From positions 11,612,001 through 11,676,000 of the forward strand of contig CM073550.1 in assembly GCA_037074615.1 (NCBI GenBank): 64,000 bases of DNA, read 5' to 3'. This DNA is from Leucaena leucocephala (taxonomy: Eukaryota > Streptophyta > Magnoliopsida > Fabales > Fabaceae). Positions 49,193-61,207 of this stretch are shown here, piece by piece (within the stretch, counting starts at the first letter, position 1; every line of letters starts with the position of its first letter). Position numbers and translations under genes: made by a program. Below the pieces are notes generated by a model. That model was not told the DNA's origin. It ran no database searches and worked only from the letters and a program-made list of their open reading frames with translations.

Positions 49193-52100
49193 TTAGTTCT
49201 GAAATAATTGTGGGTATTTGACTCGCATCTCAGCCTCCAACTCCCAAGTAGCTTCTTCCTCTGAGTGGTTTCGCCATAACACTTTCACCGAAGGAATCTC
49301 CTTCGACCGCAACTTCTTTACTTGTCGATCAATAATAGCTAACGGATATTCATCATATGACAAATCTTCATTCACCTGAACCTCTTAATATTCAACGACA
49401 TGAGATGGATCATACAAGTACTTTCGCAATATCGATACATGAAACACCGGATGTATTCCTGATAGCTCTGGTGGTAAGGCTAATCGATAAGCTACTGCAC
49501 CTACTTTATCCAAAATCTCAAAGGGGCCGATAAACCTCGGACTTAACTTACCCTTTTTACCAAATCTCATAACCCCTTTCATTGGTGACACTCTTAAAAA
49601 CACTTTATCTCCGGCCATGAACTCTAATTCCCTACGACGATGATCTGCATAAGATTTCTGTCGACTTTGAGCCTCCAACAACCTTTGTTGAATCACCTTC
49701 ACCTTTTCTTTAGCATCTTGAACCAAATCAGGCCCTAATATCATTCCGTCTCCAACTTCGAACCATCCAATTGGAGATCTACACTGCCTCCCGTACAACG
49801 CCTCAAATGGTGCCATTTGAATACTTGATTGATAACTGTTATTATAGGCAAATTCTACTAACGGTAAATGTTTGTCCCAACTTCCACCAAAATCCATGAC
49901 ACAGGACCTCAACATATCCTCAACTATCTGGATTGTCCTCTCAGACTGTCCATCTGTCTGAGGATGAAAAGCAGTGCTAAGATTCAATCGAGTGCCCAAA
50001 GCTTTCTGAAATGATTTCCAAAATTGAGAAGTGAACTGGGGCCCTCTATCTGAAATAATAGACACTGGGACTCCGTGTAACCGCAAGATCTCCTCGATGT
50101 AAATCTCAGCGTATCTAGCCGCACTGTACGTCGTCTTCACTGGTAGAAAATGAGCGGACTTGGTCAATCTATCAACAATTACCCAAATGGAATCAAAACC
50201 TTTTGCAGTACGGGGCAATCCCACGATAAAATCCATAGTTATGTTTTCCCACTTCCATTCAGGTATCTCCAACCGTTGTAACGGTCCTGCCGGCTTCTGA
50301 TGTTCCGCCTTAACTTGTTGGCACACTAAACAATGTGCAACAAAATTCGCCACATCATTCTTCATACCATGCCACCAAAACAACTGTTTCAAATCTTGGT
50401 ACATCTTAGTTATACCAGGGTGGATAGTATAGGCAGAATGATGAGCTTCTTCAAGAATTAACCTTCTCAACTCCTGAATTTGTGGCACACAAATTCTACC
50501 CTCGAACCTCAAAACACCTTCCTGATCAATCATAAATTCTGAATTACTTCTGTCTTTAACTGAATCCCTCAACTCGCACAACTTCGGGTCTGAATACTGA
50601 GCTTCCTTAATCTGATCACATAATGAGGAATGAGCCTGCAAATGAGCCAAAAATACTCCCTTATCAGCAATTTCAAATATGACCCCCTCTTGTTCAACTT
50701 TATGAATCTCCTGTACCAACGGTCTTCTTTCAATCTTTATGTGTGCTAAACTATTCATAGACTTCCTGCTTAAAGCATCAGCCACAACGTTCGCTTTTCC
50801 CGGATGGTACAGAATCGTACAATCATAATCCTTTAACAACTCCATCCACCTTCTCTGCCTGAGATTCAAATCCTTCTGTTCAAAGATGTACTTAAGGCTT
50901 TTGTGATCTGTAAAAATCTCACAGGTTTCTCCGTACAGATAATGTCTCCAAATCTTTAAAGCAAACACCACCACAGCCATCTCTAAATCATGAGTTGGAT
51001 AATTCTGCTCATGCAACTTAAGCTTTCTAGAGGCATAGGCAATAACTCGACCATCTTGCATTAACACACAGCCTAGCCCAATCCGAGAAGCATCACAATA
51101 CACTGTATACCCACCAACTCCTGAAGGTAAACTTAGCACTGGAGCAGAGGTCAAAGATTCTTTTAACTTTTGAAAACTTGCCTCGCATTTCTCATCCCAC
51201 ACGAACTTCACATTCTTTTGGGTTAGCCTTGTCATCGGAGCTGCTATTCTTGAAAAATCCTGCACAAAACGGCGATAGTATCCTGCAAGACCTAAGAAAC
51301 TTCGAATCTCAGTTACAGTAGTAGGTCGTGGCCAACTTTTAACTGCCTCAACCTTACTAGGATCAACTTGGATGCCATCCCTCGATACCACATGCCCCAA
51401 GAAAGTGACCTCAGTTAACCAAAACTCACACTTGGAAAGTTTAGCATAGAGCTGATGTTCTCTCAATCTCTGCAACACTATCTGCAAATGATGTTCATGC
51501 TCTTCCTCACTCTTGGAATAAACCAGGATATCATCAATGAACACGATCACAAACTTATCCAGGAATTCTCTGAATACTCGATTCATCAAATCCATGAATG
51601 CCGCAGGAGCATTTGTCAACCCAAAGGACATTACTAAGAATTCATAATGACCATAACGAGTCCTAAATGCTGTTTTTGGAATATCTTCCTTCTTAATCTT
51701 CAACTGATGATACCCTGATCGCAGGTCTACTTTTGAAAAGTACTGCGCTCCTTGCAACTGATCAAACAAATCATCGATGCGCGGCAACGGGTACTTGTTC
51801 TTTACTGTCACCTTGTTAAGTTGTCGATAGTCAATACACAATCTCATCGATCCATCCTTTTTCTTGACAAATAACACTGGTGCACCCCAAGGAGAAGTAC
51901 TAGGTCGTACGAACCCCTTATCTAGCAATTCTTGCAACTGACTTTTTAATTCCCTCAACTCAGACGGCGCCATTCTATAGGGCGGAATAGAAATTGGCTG
52001 CGTACCAGGAATAACGTCAATACTAAATTCTATCTCTCGATCTGGGGGTAATCCTGGCAATTCCTCCGGAAAAACATCAGGAAATTCCTGAACAATAGGA

Positions 52101-53902
52101 ATTTGGTCTAAGCTGACAGTAGGCATGTCAACATCTTGGATTACCGCCAAAAATCCCTGACAACCTTTTGCCAACATTTGCTGGGCTTTTAAAGCAGAGA
52201 TTAAGTTTGTTGGCTTATCTACTTCGTTTCCAAACAACACAAACAAAGTTTCACCCGGAAAGTTAAACTTTACCACTTTCAGGTGGCAATCCACCGAAGC
52301 ATAGCATGAAGCTAACCAATCCATACCCAGAATGACATCAAAGTCTATCATATCAAGTATCATCAAATCGACAAAACTTTCTCTACCCTCAACAGACACT
52401 TCACAAGATTTGTACACTTGTGAAACTGACAAAGATTCCCTAACAGGGGTAGCCACAGTGAAAGGACAATCAAGTCTAACTGAATTCTTATCCATCCTCT
52501 TAGCAAAATATTTTGAAATATAAGAGTGGGTTGAACCAGGGTCAAACAATGCATAAGCCTTTTGAGAACATATAGAGATAGTACCTGTGACCACAGCATT
52601 AGAAGCCCGAGCATCTTGCCTTGTCATTGCGTAAACCCTAGCTTGACCTTGGCCTGAAGGTTGTGCTCTCTTCTTTGGAGGTCGTCCTGATGTACCTCTA
52701 CCCATAGAGGCAGAAGTTGCTCCCACAGACGGAGCTGCAAAAGTAGAAGGGTGGGGAGAAGGTCTAGCTGATCCATAACTCGAGGTTGATTGAGCAAACG
52801 GACACTCTTTCTTCATGTGACCCGGCTGTCCATAACCATAACACACCCCCAAGGACTTCAGACAAACCCCTGAATGGTGCTTCCCACACATATTACAGGT
52901 AGGCCTGGAATAACTAGACTGACTTCCTCCAGACTGAGGTCTAGTACCTCCAAACTTTGGTCCCGAATCTGGAATGCCCCCAGAAGATCTATAAGATCTG
53001 GGTGCTGGCCGCATATCAGCTGACGAGGGTTGGCCCTGAGGGCGGTTACCCTTAAATGATCCTTGGAACCTTTCGTTCCCAGTCTTCTGCTTCTTAGAAA
53101 CCCCTTCTTCTTCCATGTGCCTCAACTCAATTCTCAAAGCACAGTCGACCACATCAGCATAAGAAGCAAAATGATTCAGCATCGGGGCCACAGCATCATG
53201 AATATGTATCGGTAATCCCTGAATAAACCTGCCGATTCTATCCCTCTCCGACAGAATCAAGGTAGATGCATACGAAGAAAGTTCTGTAAATCTTCTGTCA
53301 TACTCAGCCACAGACATCCCAGAAGTACACTTTAACAGAAGAAATTCTTTAACTCTAGCATCCTTCTTGCTCTGGGGAAGAAAGCGCTTCAGGAAAAGAT
53401 CCTTAAAATCTGCCCATGACAATAATGATACTCTATCGCCCTGAAATCCTGGTACCGTCTTACTCCACGCATTCGCAATCCCCTCAAGTCGAAACAAGGC
53501 AAACTCCACGTATTGCACATCTAAGCATCTCAAAGCCCGGCATCTCTTCTCAATTCCTTCTAGAAACTCAATGGGTTTCTCTCGAGAATCAAACCCTGAG
53601 AACTTCGGAGGATCCAACTTTATAAACTCTGATAGCCTGACTGCGATGGATTCTTCCTCTATAACCTGGGGTGTCTCTACCTGAGTCTCATGCCTAGAGG
53701 ACGTAGAGATCTCAGGAGACTGTGGATGAGATGGTTCTGCCTCAGATAGAATTTCCTGAAGAGGTCTAAGGGGTCGACCTCCCCGAACCCTAGCACCCCT
53801 ACGACCCTGTCCTCGGCCTCGAGGAGGCAAATCACTTCGCTGAGCAGAGCCTTGATCCGAAGCCCTAGAGCTCCCTCTAGACTGAACTCGTCTAGGCGGC
53901 AT
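49193..53902 (-). CDS. gag-pol polyprotein of copy 2, stop before the chromodomain-like tail
   Basis: The frame opens at 53902 (MPPRRVQSRGSS) and is unbroken for 1505 codons to a TAA at 49387-49385. The same frame then continues to 49193 (NEDLSYDEYPLAIIDRQ..ATWELEAEMRVKYPQLFQN). Copy 1 reads CAG (Gln) at that stop. Domains with rough residues: gag about 90-300; Cys/His knuckle about 330-365; protease DPGS about 451; reverse transcriptase about 600-800 with FIDDILVYS near 786; RNase H from about 930 (YCDAS); integrase finger about 1155-1195 (HPG..H..CLVC); integrase core about 1222-1320 (MDF, SDRG, E of SERT); GPF about 1425. The lost 63 residues form the chromodomain-like tail that guides insertion in chromoviruses. 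All catalytic motifs are present, so the element could move only if the tail is dispensable or the stop is read through. Confidence 0.93.
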
Positions 53903-54092
53903 TTAACTATTCATAAAACATAGAAAATATTTAGTTTATAAATAAATACGTTTCTGAAATTATAGGAAAACACCACTTTTGAATTTCTTTTAGAGATCTT
54001 TAGAGATGCCACAACTATAGTTATGCCCGGGTTCATAACGATAATTGAGACCCCACCGAAGTATCTCTGCTCTGCTTAACCATAGAAAAACT

Positions 54093-54106
54093 TGGCTCTG
54101 ATACCA
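54093..54106 (-). other. primer binding site of copy 2
   Basis: TGGTATCAGAGCCA on the minus strand, 3 bp inside the 5' LTR border, as in copy 1. Confidence 0.88.
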
Positions 54107-54109
54107 AAC

Positions 54110-56893
54110 TGTCACGTCCCTATTTCTGGACCGTGACCGGCACAGAATATGAATACCTCATATTCTGAAAGCCTAGCATTTTAAGTAAAACCATTAATTT
54201 CTCCATAGCATTTTTTCAAAATCATACAAACATTTTCTAAGGTTCATGCAGAACATTATCCTTTCCAAAATAATAAAAGTTCTTAATAAGCAATTACATC
54301 AAAAGTAGTCTTTATCAAACGAAGCTTCGGATCAACGGCAAGGCTCTTTACCGCTCAGCTGGAGAAATAGGGTCACCTGCACTATCTGAAGCCAAAAATC
54401 TACTCGTGAATAACGTCCCAAAAAAAATGATTTATAAGAATGCGGAAAATAAACAATGCATAATTATCTTAAAAATGTATTTTCTTAACACTTCATAATC
54501 TAATGCAAACCTTTTCATAAACATTTGTATTTCAGGGGAAATAACCGTATGAACTAACTGTTTCACATAACTGATCCAAAACAATCTTTTCATAACCATG
54601 ATCTTTCTGTAGGACTTCAACAGAACGAAAACTGACGTGGACACACAGTCCACGAGGGTAACTAACCATTCTGGTGGCTCGAAGCCACAAACTGTCGCGA
54701 GCATAAATCCCACGAAATAATTCTGGTGGCTATGCCACAAACTGTCGCGAGAATAAATCCCACGAAATAATTCTGGTGGCTATGCCACAAACTGTCGCGA
54801 GAATAAATCCCACGAAATAATTCTGGTGGCTATGCCACAAACTGTCGAGCTCGAATACCAAGGTGCACCAAGGACTAACAGTACTGCTGTTAGCAACCAG
54901 CGTTCTGTATTCCGTCCTAAAACGTTTTCATCATGCGTGGGGTTCTTTTCACATGTAAACATCTCAATCGTTTCAAATATCATAATCATTGATAAAGTCA
55001 CTTTGAATTTCTGTTACCCCAGCATGAACATACAAAATCAAGTTACTGTAAAAACATATGCAATTCACAGAAAAATATTTCATGAATAACATCAGTTCAC
55101 TGTCAAATCTTTTTCTAAAGCTTCTTTATCCATTTTCATGTATAACCGTAATCTTTTGTAAATTAATCGAAAGAAAATCATTTCTAACGATTTAAACCAC
55201 AATTTCATAACACTTGCTTTTCGAAATCTATATTTGAAATTCATCGTTTAAAATAACAATGCATTTGAAAATGTAAATTTGTAGGGAACGTTATTCACTC
55301 ACCTGCCGCGTTCCTAAATCGCTACTCTTCCCACCAAACACTTGCTGTAAAGCCACTACTCAATCCCCTGATAATTAGAAATAGTATTAATATTCTATTC
55401 CAAGCTCCAACAGGACTAAATCACCTTGAAACTACAGCCAAACATAAAGGCAAACACTTAATCATTTCTACACCTTGAACACACCCTTTTGCACAACTTT
55501 GCAACTTTTAAAATTTCTCCCCAAACTACTTAATTTTAATAATCCAACTCCACTAACTTCCTATTTCATTTTTACATATGTATCTATGTGCATATGTATA
55601 ACAGTAGCACTCCTAAATCATCGACATTCTTCTTTCATTTTAAATGCAACAATACCCAATCTCCCCACAGCAGCAGATTTCAAAATTACCCTGACAATAA
55701 TACATTCCCATACTTATATGCACATAGCATTTCCTGACTCAGCCCAATTCTGCAATAATACCCCAAAAACACATACACTACACACCCAGAAAACACACCG
55801 CAGCAGCGATCACAGTGCATACGCATATAAACTCATTTATTTCCTTCAACCAATCTCACGGCCTCCATTCATTTTTGATTCACATCAGCAGCATAACAGT
55901 ATGCACACGGCAACAACAATCAGGATAACCATGGATTATCTATATTACCACAGAAACCTTCCCAACAGAGCAAACACTACCAGAGATTGCCAAAACAGCA
56001 ATCCACAACTCAAGCAATAACAGCCACGGTTGCAGAGAAAACAAGGAAAAAGGGTGAAACTTACCACCCTTACCGCAAATGGAATCCATAGCAACCATAC
56101 CACGGAACAGAGCAGGAAAAATGACTGAGCCCAGCTTCTCAATTCCTTCTTTTCTTTCGTCAATAACAGCAAGCCTCCTGATACAGGGAATGGTGGTGAC
56201 ACTGAAGAAAACAGAGAGCTTAGCTGCTTAAGGTAGCTATCCAGGAACATGAGTAGGGAATACGGTTCAAGAAGCTTACCTGCATCGCCCACAGAACCGA
56301 CCACCGCTGAGGAAAACAGAATTGAATTTCCAACGACTTGCTACAGTAGCAGAGGATTTGCTACAGTAGCTGAGAATGGCGATGGACGATGGCTACCCGA
56401 CGACTATGATGACCAAGAGGGTGGTTTCTGCGGGAAGAAGCATTCACCGGCGTTAGACCCGAACTGACAAAGCTTGCGACACCCTTCCGCCTTCCACTCT
56501 AACTCTCACAGCAACCGCACCGGTGACAGAAAAGAAAGAGAGCGGGGCGGTTTGCTTCTTAAGGACAATGGCATTGACCTCCCTTGCCGTGCACTCTCAT
56601 CCCGCGCCGCACGCTGAACCCCTGTCACTCCTCACCTACGCCACGCTGCTTTCCTGCCATCTCTGCTCGCAAGGAGAGAAAAACAAATGGAGCAGAAGTC
56701 TGGGATTGGTGAAAGCGAGCGGAAGGGGGAAAAAAATTCACGGAAATGAAATACGCTTCTGCACCAGCTAGGACTCGAACACGGGCCAGATGTTTACCTT
56801 CCGCCAGTTCAACCATTCAACCAATGCTTCCCAATTGAGGCATTCTTAAATGAATATATATATATCAGCTAGTTAAAATTCCTGATTATAACA
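54110..56893 (-). repeat. 5' LTR of copy 2
   Basis: 2784 bp, TGTCACG..TAACA. Nearly identical to the 3' LTR, with three 50-bp hairpin units (about 54681-54848), palindromes at 56340 and 56360, and the tRNA-like module near 56769-56830. It supplies the promoter of the genomic RNA. I could not fix the TATA box. Confidence 0.95.
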
Positions 56894-56898
56894 CTTAC

Positions 56899-57944
56899 AA
56901 GTTAAAACAAACCCGTGATAATTAAACTGGAATCGTAAATTTGTAAAAGTTTATTTTTATCAACCAATAAATTTTAAAAGTATATAATTAAATAATTAAA
57001 AGATAAAAAGGCAACAATTTATTTTACATATATTTGAAATGTAAATAATTAAAATTAAATTTTATAATTTATTATACTCAATAAAAAAAATTCTATTTAG
57101 TTGATATATGAAGTTATTAAATATAATCAAATTCAAAAAGTTAACACAAATTTAAGAGTGAATTGATACGATTCTGTAAATTAGAAATACAAAAAGCGAT
57201 AAACTGAGTGAGTAAATTTAGAAGTTCAACTGAGTTTGAAGTTAAAATGAGTTTAAATGCAAGTTGACATAATTTTATAAATTAGAAATATAAAAATGGT
57301 AAACTCACTTAGTTAACTTATGAGTTTGACAACAATATTTTTATGTGATATGAGCTGCATATTTATCTATTAAACCAAGTTAGTTTGATTATCATTCCCA
57401 CGTTGCATTGCTTTGAAAGATTCCATCATGGTCACCATTAAGACTAGAAAATGTATTCTAAGCAATTATAAAGCCCAAATTTAATTTATAATGATTTCAC
57501 AGTTCTTATCTAATAACGAACAGGAACATGACAAAACAATGCAGATTTGGCATGTCTCTCAACCTCTCAATGAATGTATCACAATAATATTATAAATACA
57601 AATTTTAAAACAAAGCCCATTCCAAAAGACTAATTTATTTGGTGGATGAAAAAACTTATTGAACTTATAAATCACACCTGTGAGGTTTCCTAAGGCAGGA
57701 TTCATAACAAATTAACATCAACAAAAAACTTATTTGCAGCTGTATGAAGCTAAAGCTAGTTAAAGGTTCAAACCCTTCCAAATGTAATAGAATAAATATG
57801 TCAGGAAAAACTATTAGGATGTGTAATTGGATAAATTATATTTTACGAATAATCAATCCTATAATAATGCTTTTACTAAATAATTATCTATCCAAGATCT
57901 ACCAACTTTCAAGTGTTATAGTGTGTTTGAAAATAGCTAAAACT
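56899..57944. other. AT-rich DNA, no gene seen
   Basis: Two loosely similar blocks near 57160 and 57280 (both containing TGTAAATTAGAAATA-like words and AACTGAGT/AACTCACT) suggest an old repeat. The 67-codon frame at 57744 has no domain. Confidence 0.45.
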
Positions 57945-58375
57945 TAGGTTTAGGTAAAATCTAGATTTTGAGAAATTTTAAAACAAACAGCTATATTTGT
58001 TCAAACGAACTTTTTGACCAAACTATGGTTTAAAATTAAGGTTTTAGATAAACTGGTTAGCGTAGTTTATGAAACAGTAAAAGAGCTTATGGACTAACTA
58101 ATTATTATATTATCTATACTTTTTCTTACATCATCTCTCCTCTCTCCTTTCTTTTTTCTTTTTTACATTATCTCTCATCTCTCATCATTTAATACTCATA
58201 CCATTTTTTTTAATTTACCAATAATAAAAGTACTTCTGAAAATAACTATCTAAATACTCATTTATTCAAAATCACTTTTTTTATAAACTCTTATCCAAAA
58301 GCCCTTTTCTAAAAGCTACCCAAAAGCCTTTTTTTTTCATAAACCCTTTTCCAAAATCTTATCTAAATGGGCCCA
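57945..58375. mobile_element. MITE of the family at 21865, inverted copy
   Basis: AAAACAAACAGCTATATTTG then TTCAAACGAAC near 57980, and GGATAAGAGTTTATAAA (minus strand) near 58285, match the element in MADS intron 1 in reverse order. The right end, read inverted, is GGGCCCATTTAGATAAG. The left border is only approximate. Confidence 0.55.
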
Positions 58376-58539
58376 TAGTATTTTCTACTATGCCTCTGTT
58401 CTATAATTTTAATAAAATTTATTATTATTTTAATTTTAATATAATGAATATATAATATTAAATTATTAATAATATTCATTGTCAATGTATTTTTACAAAA
58501 ACAAAACTTAGATCAAGTTATTTATATCCATTAGATCAA

Positions 58540-58810
58540 GTTTATAAGTGAACTTATAAGTGCATATATATATTTTTACAACTAATAATAGTAAAATAAT
58601 AAGTGTCCATATTTTATAAGTACATTTACAAGTGCAAATACAAAGCTTAACAATTAATAATACTAAATAATAAGTGTTTATATGAAAATTTACAAATCTT
58701 AATTTACGTTATAAAGAATTGATATAAAAATTTATAAGTGTCCATAAATAAATATACATATTTTAACAATTAACAGTAATAAAATAATAAGTGTGATTAA
58801 AATATTTAAA
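58540..58810. repeat. degenerate tandem repeat of about 90-100 bp
   Basis: About three units share an ACAATTAATAATACTAAATAATAAGTGT-like core (near 58580, 58652 and 58755) followed by TTTATAAGTG-like words. Confidence 0.45.
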
Positions 58811-58836
58811 TTAATGAATATAAATAACTTAGTTTA

Positions 58837-59320
58837 AGGTTTCGTTTGATATGAGTGATTTTTGGGGAAGGGGAGGGGAGAGATTTTGCTTCTCTCCCCT
58901 TGTTTGGGTAATAAGAACTTTTAGGAGGGGAGGGAAATTTTTAAAAAATTTTCCTCCTATCCCAAGCTTTACCTCCCCTCCAAAATTAAGAAAATTTGGC
59001 AGGGAGGAGTAATATTTTTATTTTATAATATTAATATACCCATAAATTTTTTAATATCCCAATATTACCCATATATTATATTTTATTAAAATATTTTATA
59101 AAATAATATAAGAATAAATGTGTATATATATAAAAATATTTTCTCTCCTCTCCCTTCTTTGAATAAAAAAAAGTAACATGCAAATTCCTCCCCTCCTCTC
59201 CTCTCATTCTTTAATATTAATCTAAATAAAATAATAATAAAATCCTTCATATTTTCTTTATTCTTTTCCTCTATTAAAATCTCTCCCATCCTTTATTTTT
59301 CATTGAACAAAACACACCCT
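58837..59320. mobile_element. MITE with AGGGTGTGTTT-type ends
   Basis: The left end AAGGTTTCGTTTGATATGA and the right end, read inverted, AGGGTGTGTTTTGTTCAATGA are imperfect terminal repeats. Polypurine arms (GGGGAGGGGAGAG and the pyrimidine mirror CTCTCCTCTCCCTTC) continue inward. It resembles hAT-type MITEs; the superfamily call is inference. Confidence 0.6.
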
Positions 59321-59495
59321 AAGTTTTCGCATCTGGCAAAACCACCCTCCGGGTTTTGTCCAAATTCGTGCTTGTAATGATTCTCGTACACTCCAATTGT
59401 AAACCAAAGACCTAAAATTAAATCAAATTATTACTCTCTACAATAAAAAGCCTATAATACCGTACGCATGCTCCTCCAACTCATAAAGTTCAACG

Positions 59496-59526
<31 letters not shown>

Positions 59527-61207
59527 CGGTCTAAAAGTAGGTTACCATACCTAGACCCTAGGGTTCACTTTCACTTTGTCAAAAATACAATTATAATAAT
59601 TAACCGTGATTAATTTAATATGATTCTTTTGGAACTATTATTGCCTAGAATTTGGCCAGCCCACGCTATAATGTTTTATCCCAAAGCAGATTTGTTTTCT
59701 TAAACAATCAAACCTCTTTATTTAATCGAAAAATAAAAAAATTGTGTCTAAGTAAAACTATTGTTTAATTCAAACTTTAATTCTTAGTACATTGTTTGGT
59801 ATATCGATTTTTTTTATTCATCAATAATTTAAATTCTTAAATACTCGTAATATTTTGGCATATTTGTCTTTCTTCTTTTTATAATATCAAATGGTATCTG
59901 ATATTTTTTTCTACATCTTATTACTAAATATCAAAGTAACCGATTAATCCAATTTTGGGGTTTGAAACTACTGATTCTAATACAAGTATCTCCTTTAAGA
60001 CTCGAATTCTAAATTTAGAGAGATATAATAGAGCTTTACACCATTAAACAAATTTTGTGTTGGTGGCATATTTTCCTTTATGTTTGAGTGTGTATATTGA
60101 GTTATTTAAATGATTTATATATCGAAAAAGATACACCTGATGGGGAATTCCCTAGAATTACATGCTTTTGGGACTATAATGAAGCATTTTTACTTGAGAT
60201 AATTTATCAATTGACGAGGAGTTTTGTTTTGTAGGGGCTTATAAAGGCTATATAGAATTAGGGTTTGTGTGTTCTATACTAGTTATTTTCCTATCCTATC
60301 CCTTCCTTTACATTTGTTTTCATGGTTATTGTATTAGGTTGTATATATATTTTGGGAATTTAGAAAAATAGATGTCATATAATGTGGAAAGTTTGCTTTT
60401 TAACTAATTAGAAAAACATATATCATATAACATGCTAAATTTTATGTTTAATAAATCTATAAAGAAAAACTCACGTGTTGACAATATACACGATATTGGG
60501 ATCTAGCTTTCCAAACATTGAATTGAACCAGTATACTACATTGTCTTGAGGGACAATGACAAGCATAGTCTAATGCATACTACAAAAATGTCAACAACGT
60601 TATATATTATTTTATTATAATATGTATATGTGTGTCAAATATAAGAGTATACTTATCCTTTAATGTAAGGTGAAAAATATATCATCTTCTTGATTAGAGT
60701 CATGAATCCACTATGTACATTATCCTCGAATTTCTATCGTTACTTGTCTCTTGAACCTTTTATGAGGACATGAAGCCATATATGTCTCCTTTTACCTCAT
60801 TTAGGAATTTGCAATAGGAGTGGTTGTTATGTAAAAGAAAAAGGAGTCAGTGCACAAATGATAAAATATACAGGTGTTAGGTGGTAAAGCGAAATGTCTG
60901 GAGATGAGCTTCGTGATGAGGTCGCATGCAAGATGAATGAGACCATCCGTGGTGGCCCAAAGGCAGTTACAGGTATCATATGCGGTATAGTCTATTCAGA
61001 CCCAATTTTACACATTTCAAGAGATTGTGTAAGCCCTCCTTCAGGCGCCTTCACACAAATTCCAAGCTACTCGACTCCTCCATTGAACCGCTAGAACTTT
61101 TCAAATTTGAAATCCGAGTTTCCCTCCAACGTTTAAATTTAGTCTGATTAGTTTGTAGCGGTTTAGTAACCGCTACAAATGATTATATTGTTTTGTAACT
61201 TTGTAGC
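59321..61207. other. AT-rich intergenic DNA, no gene recognised
   Basis: It contains an (AT)n run at 59499-59525 and a possible inverted SINE relic near 59985-60060 (minus-strand B-box-like GAATTCGAGTC). The stretch around 60894-61094 has a 66-codon frame with slightly higher GC, starting MSGDELRDEVACKMNETI. It matches nothing I know and has no splice partners that I can see. Confidence 0.45.

Larger units (their letters stand above)
46357..56893 (-). mobile_element. Ty3/gypsy retrotransposon, copy 2, complete and young
   Basis: The full element (10,537 bp) is flanked by the 5-bp target duplication CTTAC (46352-46356 and 56894-56898). The LTRs at 46357-49141 and 54110-56893 differ by only about six substitutions and one 1-bp indel by eye over 2785 bp. 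With a typical plant rate of about 1.3e-8 per site per year this implies roughly 0.1 million years; that figure is an estimate from counts by eye. It is the same family as the copies at 1-9167, 24172 and 61208. Confidence 0.96.

Noticed and set aside
57744..57790. SINE suggested by a B-box-like GGTTCAAACCCTTCC
   Set aside because: No A-box at the right distance and no A-rich tail. A single B-box match is expected by chance.
60894..61094. 66-codon frame starting MSGDELRDEVACKMNETI
   Set aside because: Too short, no family recognised and no neighbouring exons. It is mentioned only within the intergenic entry.
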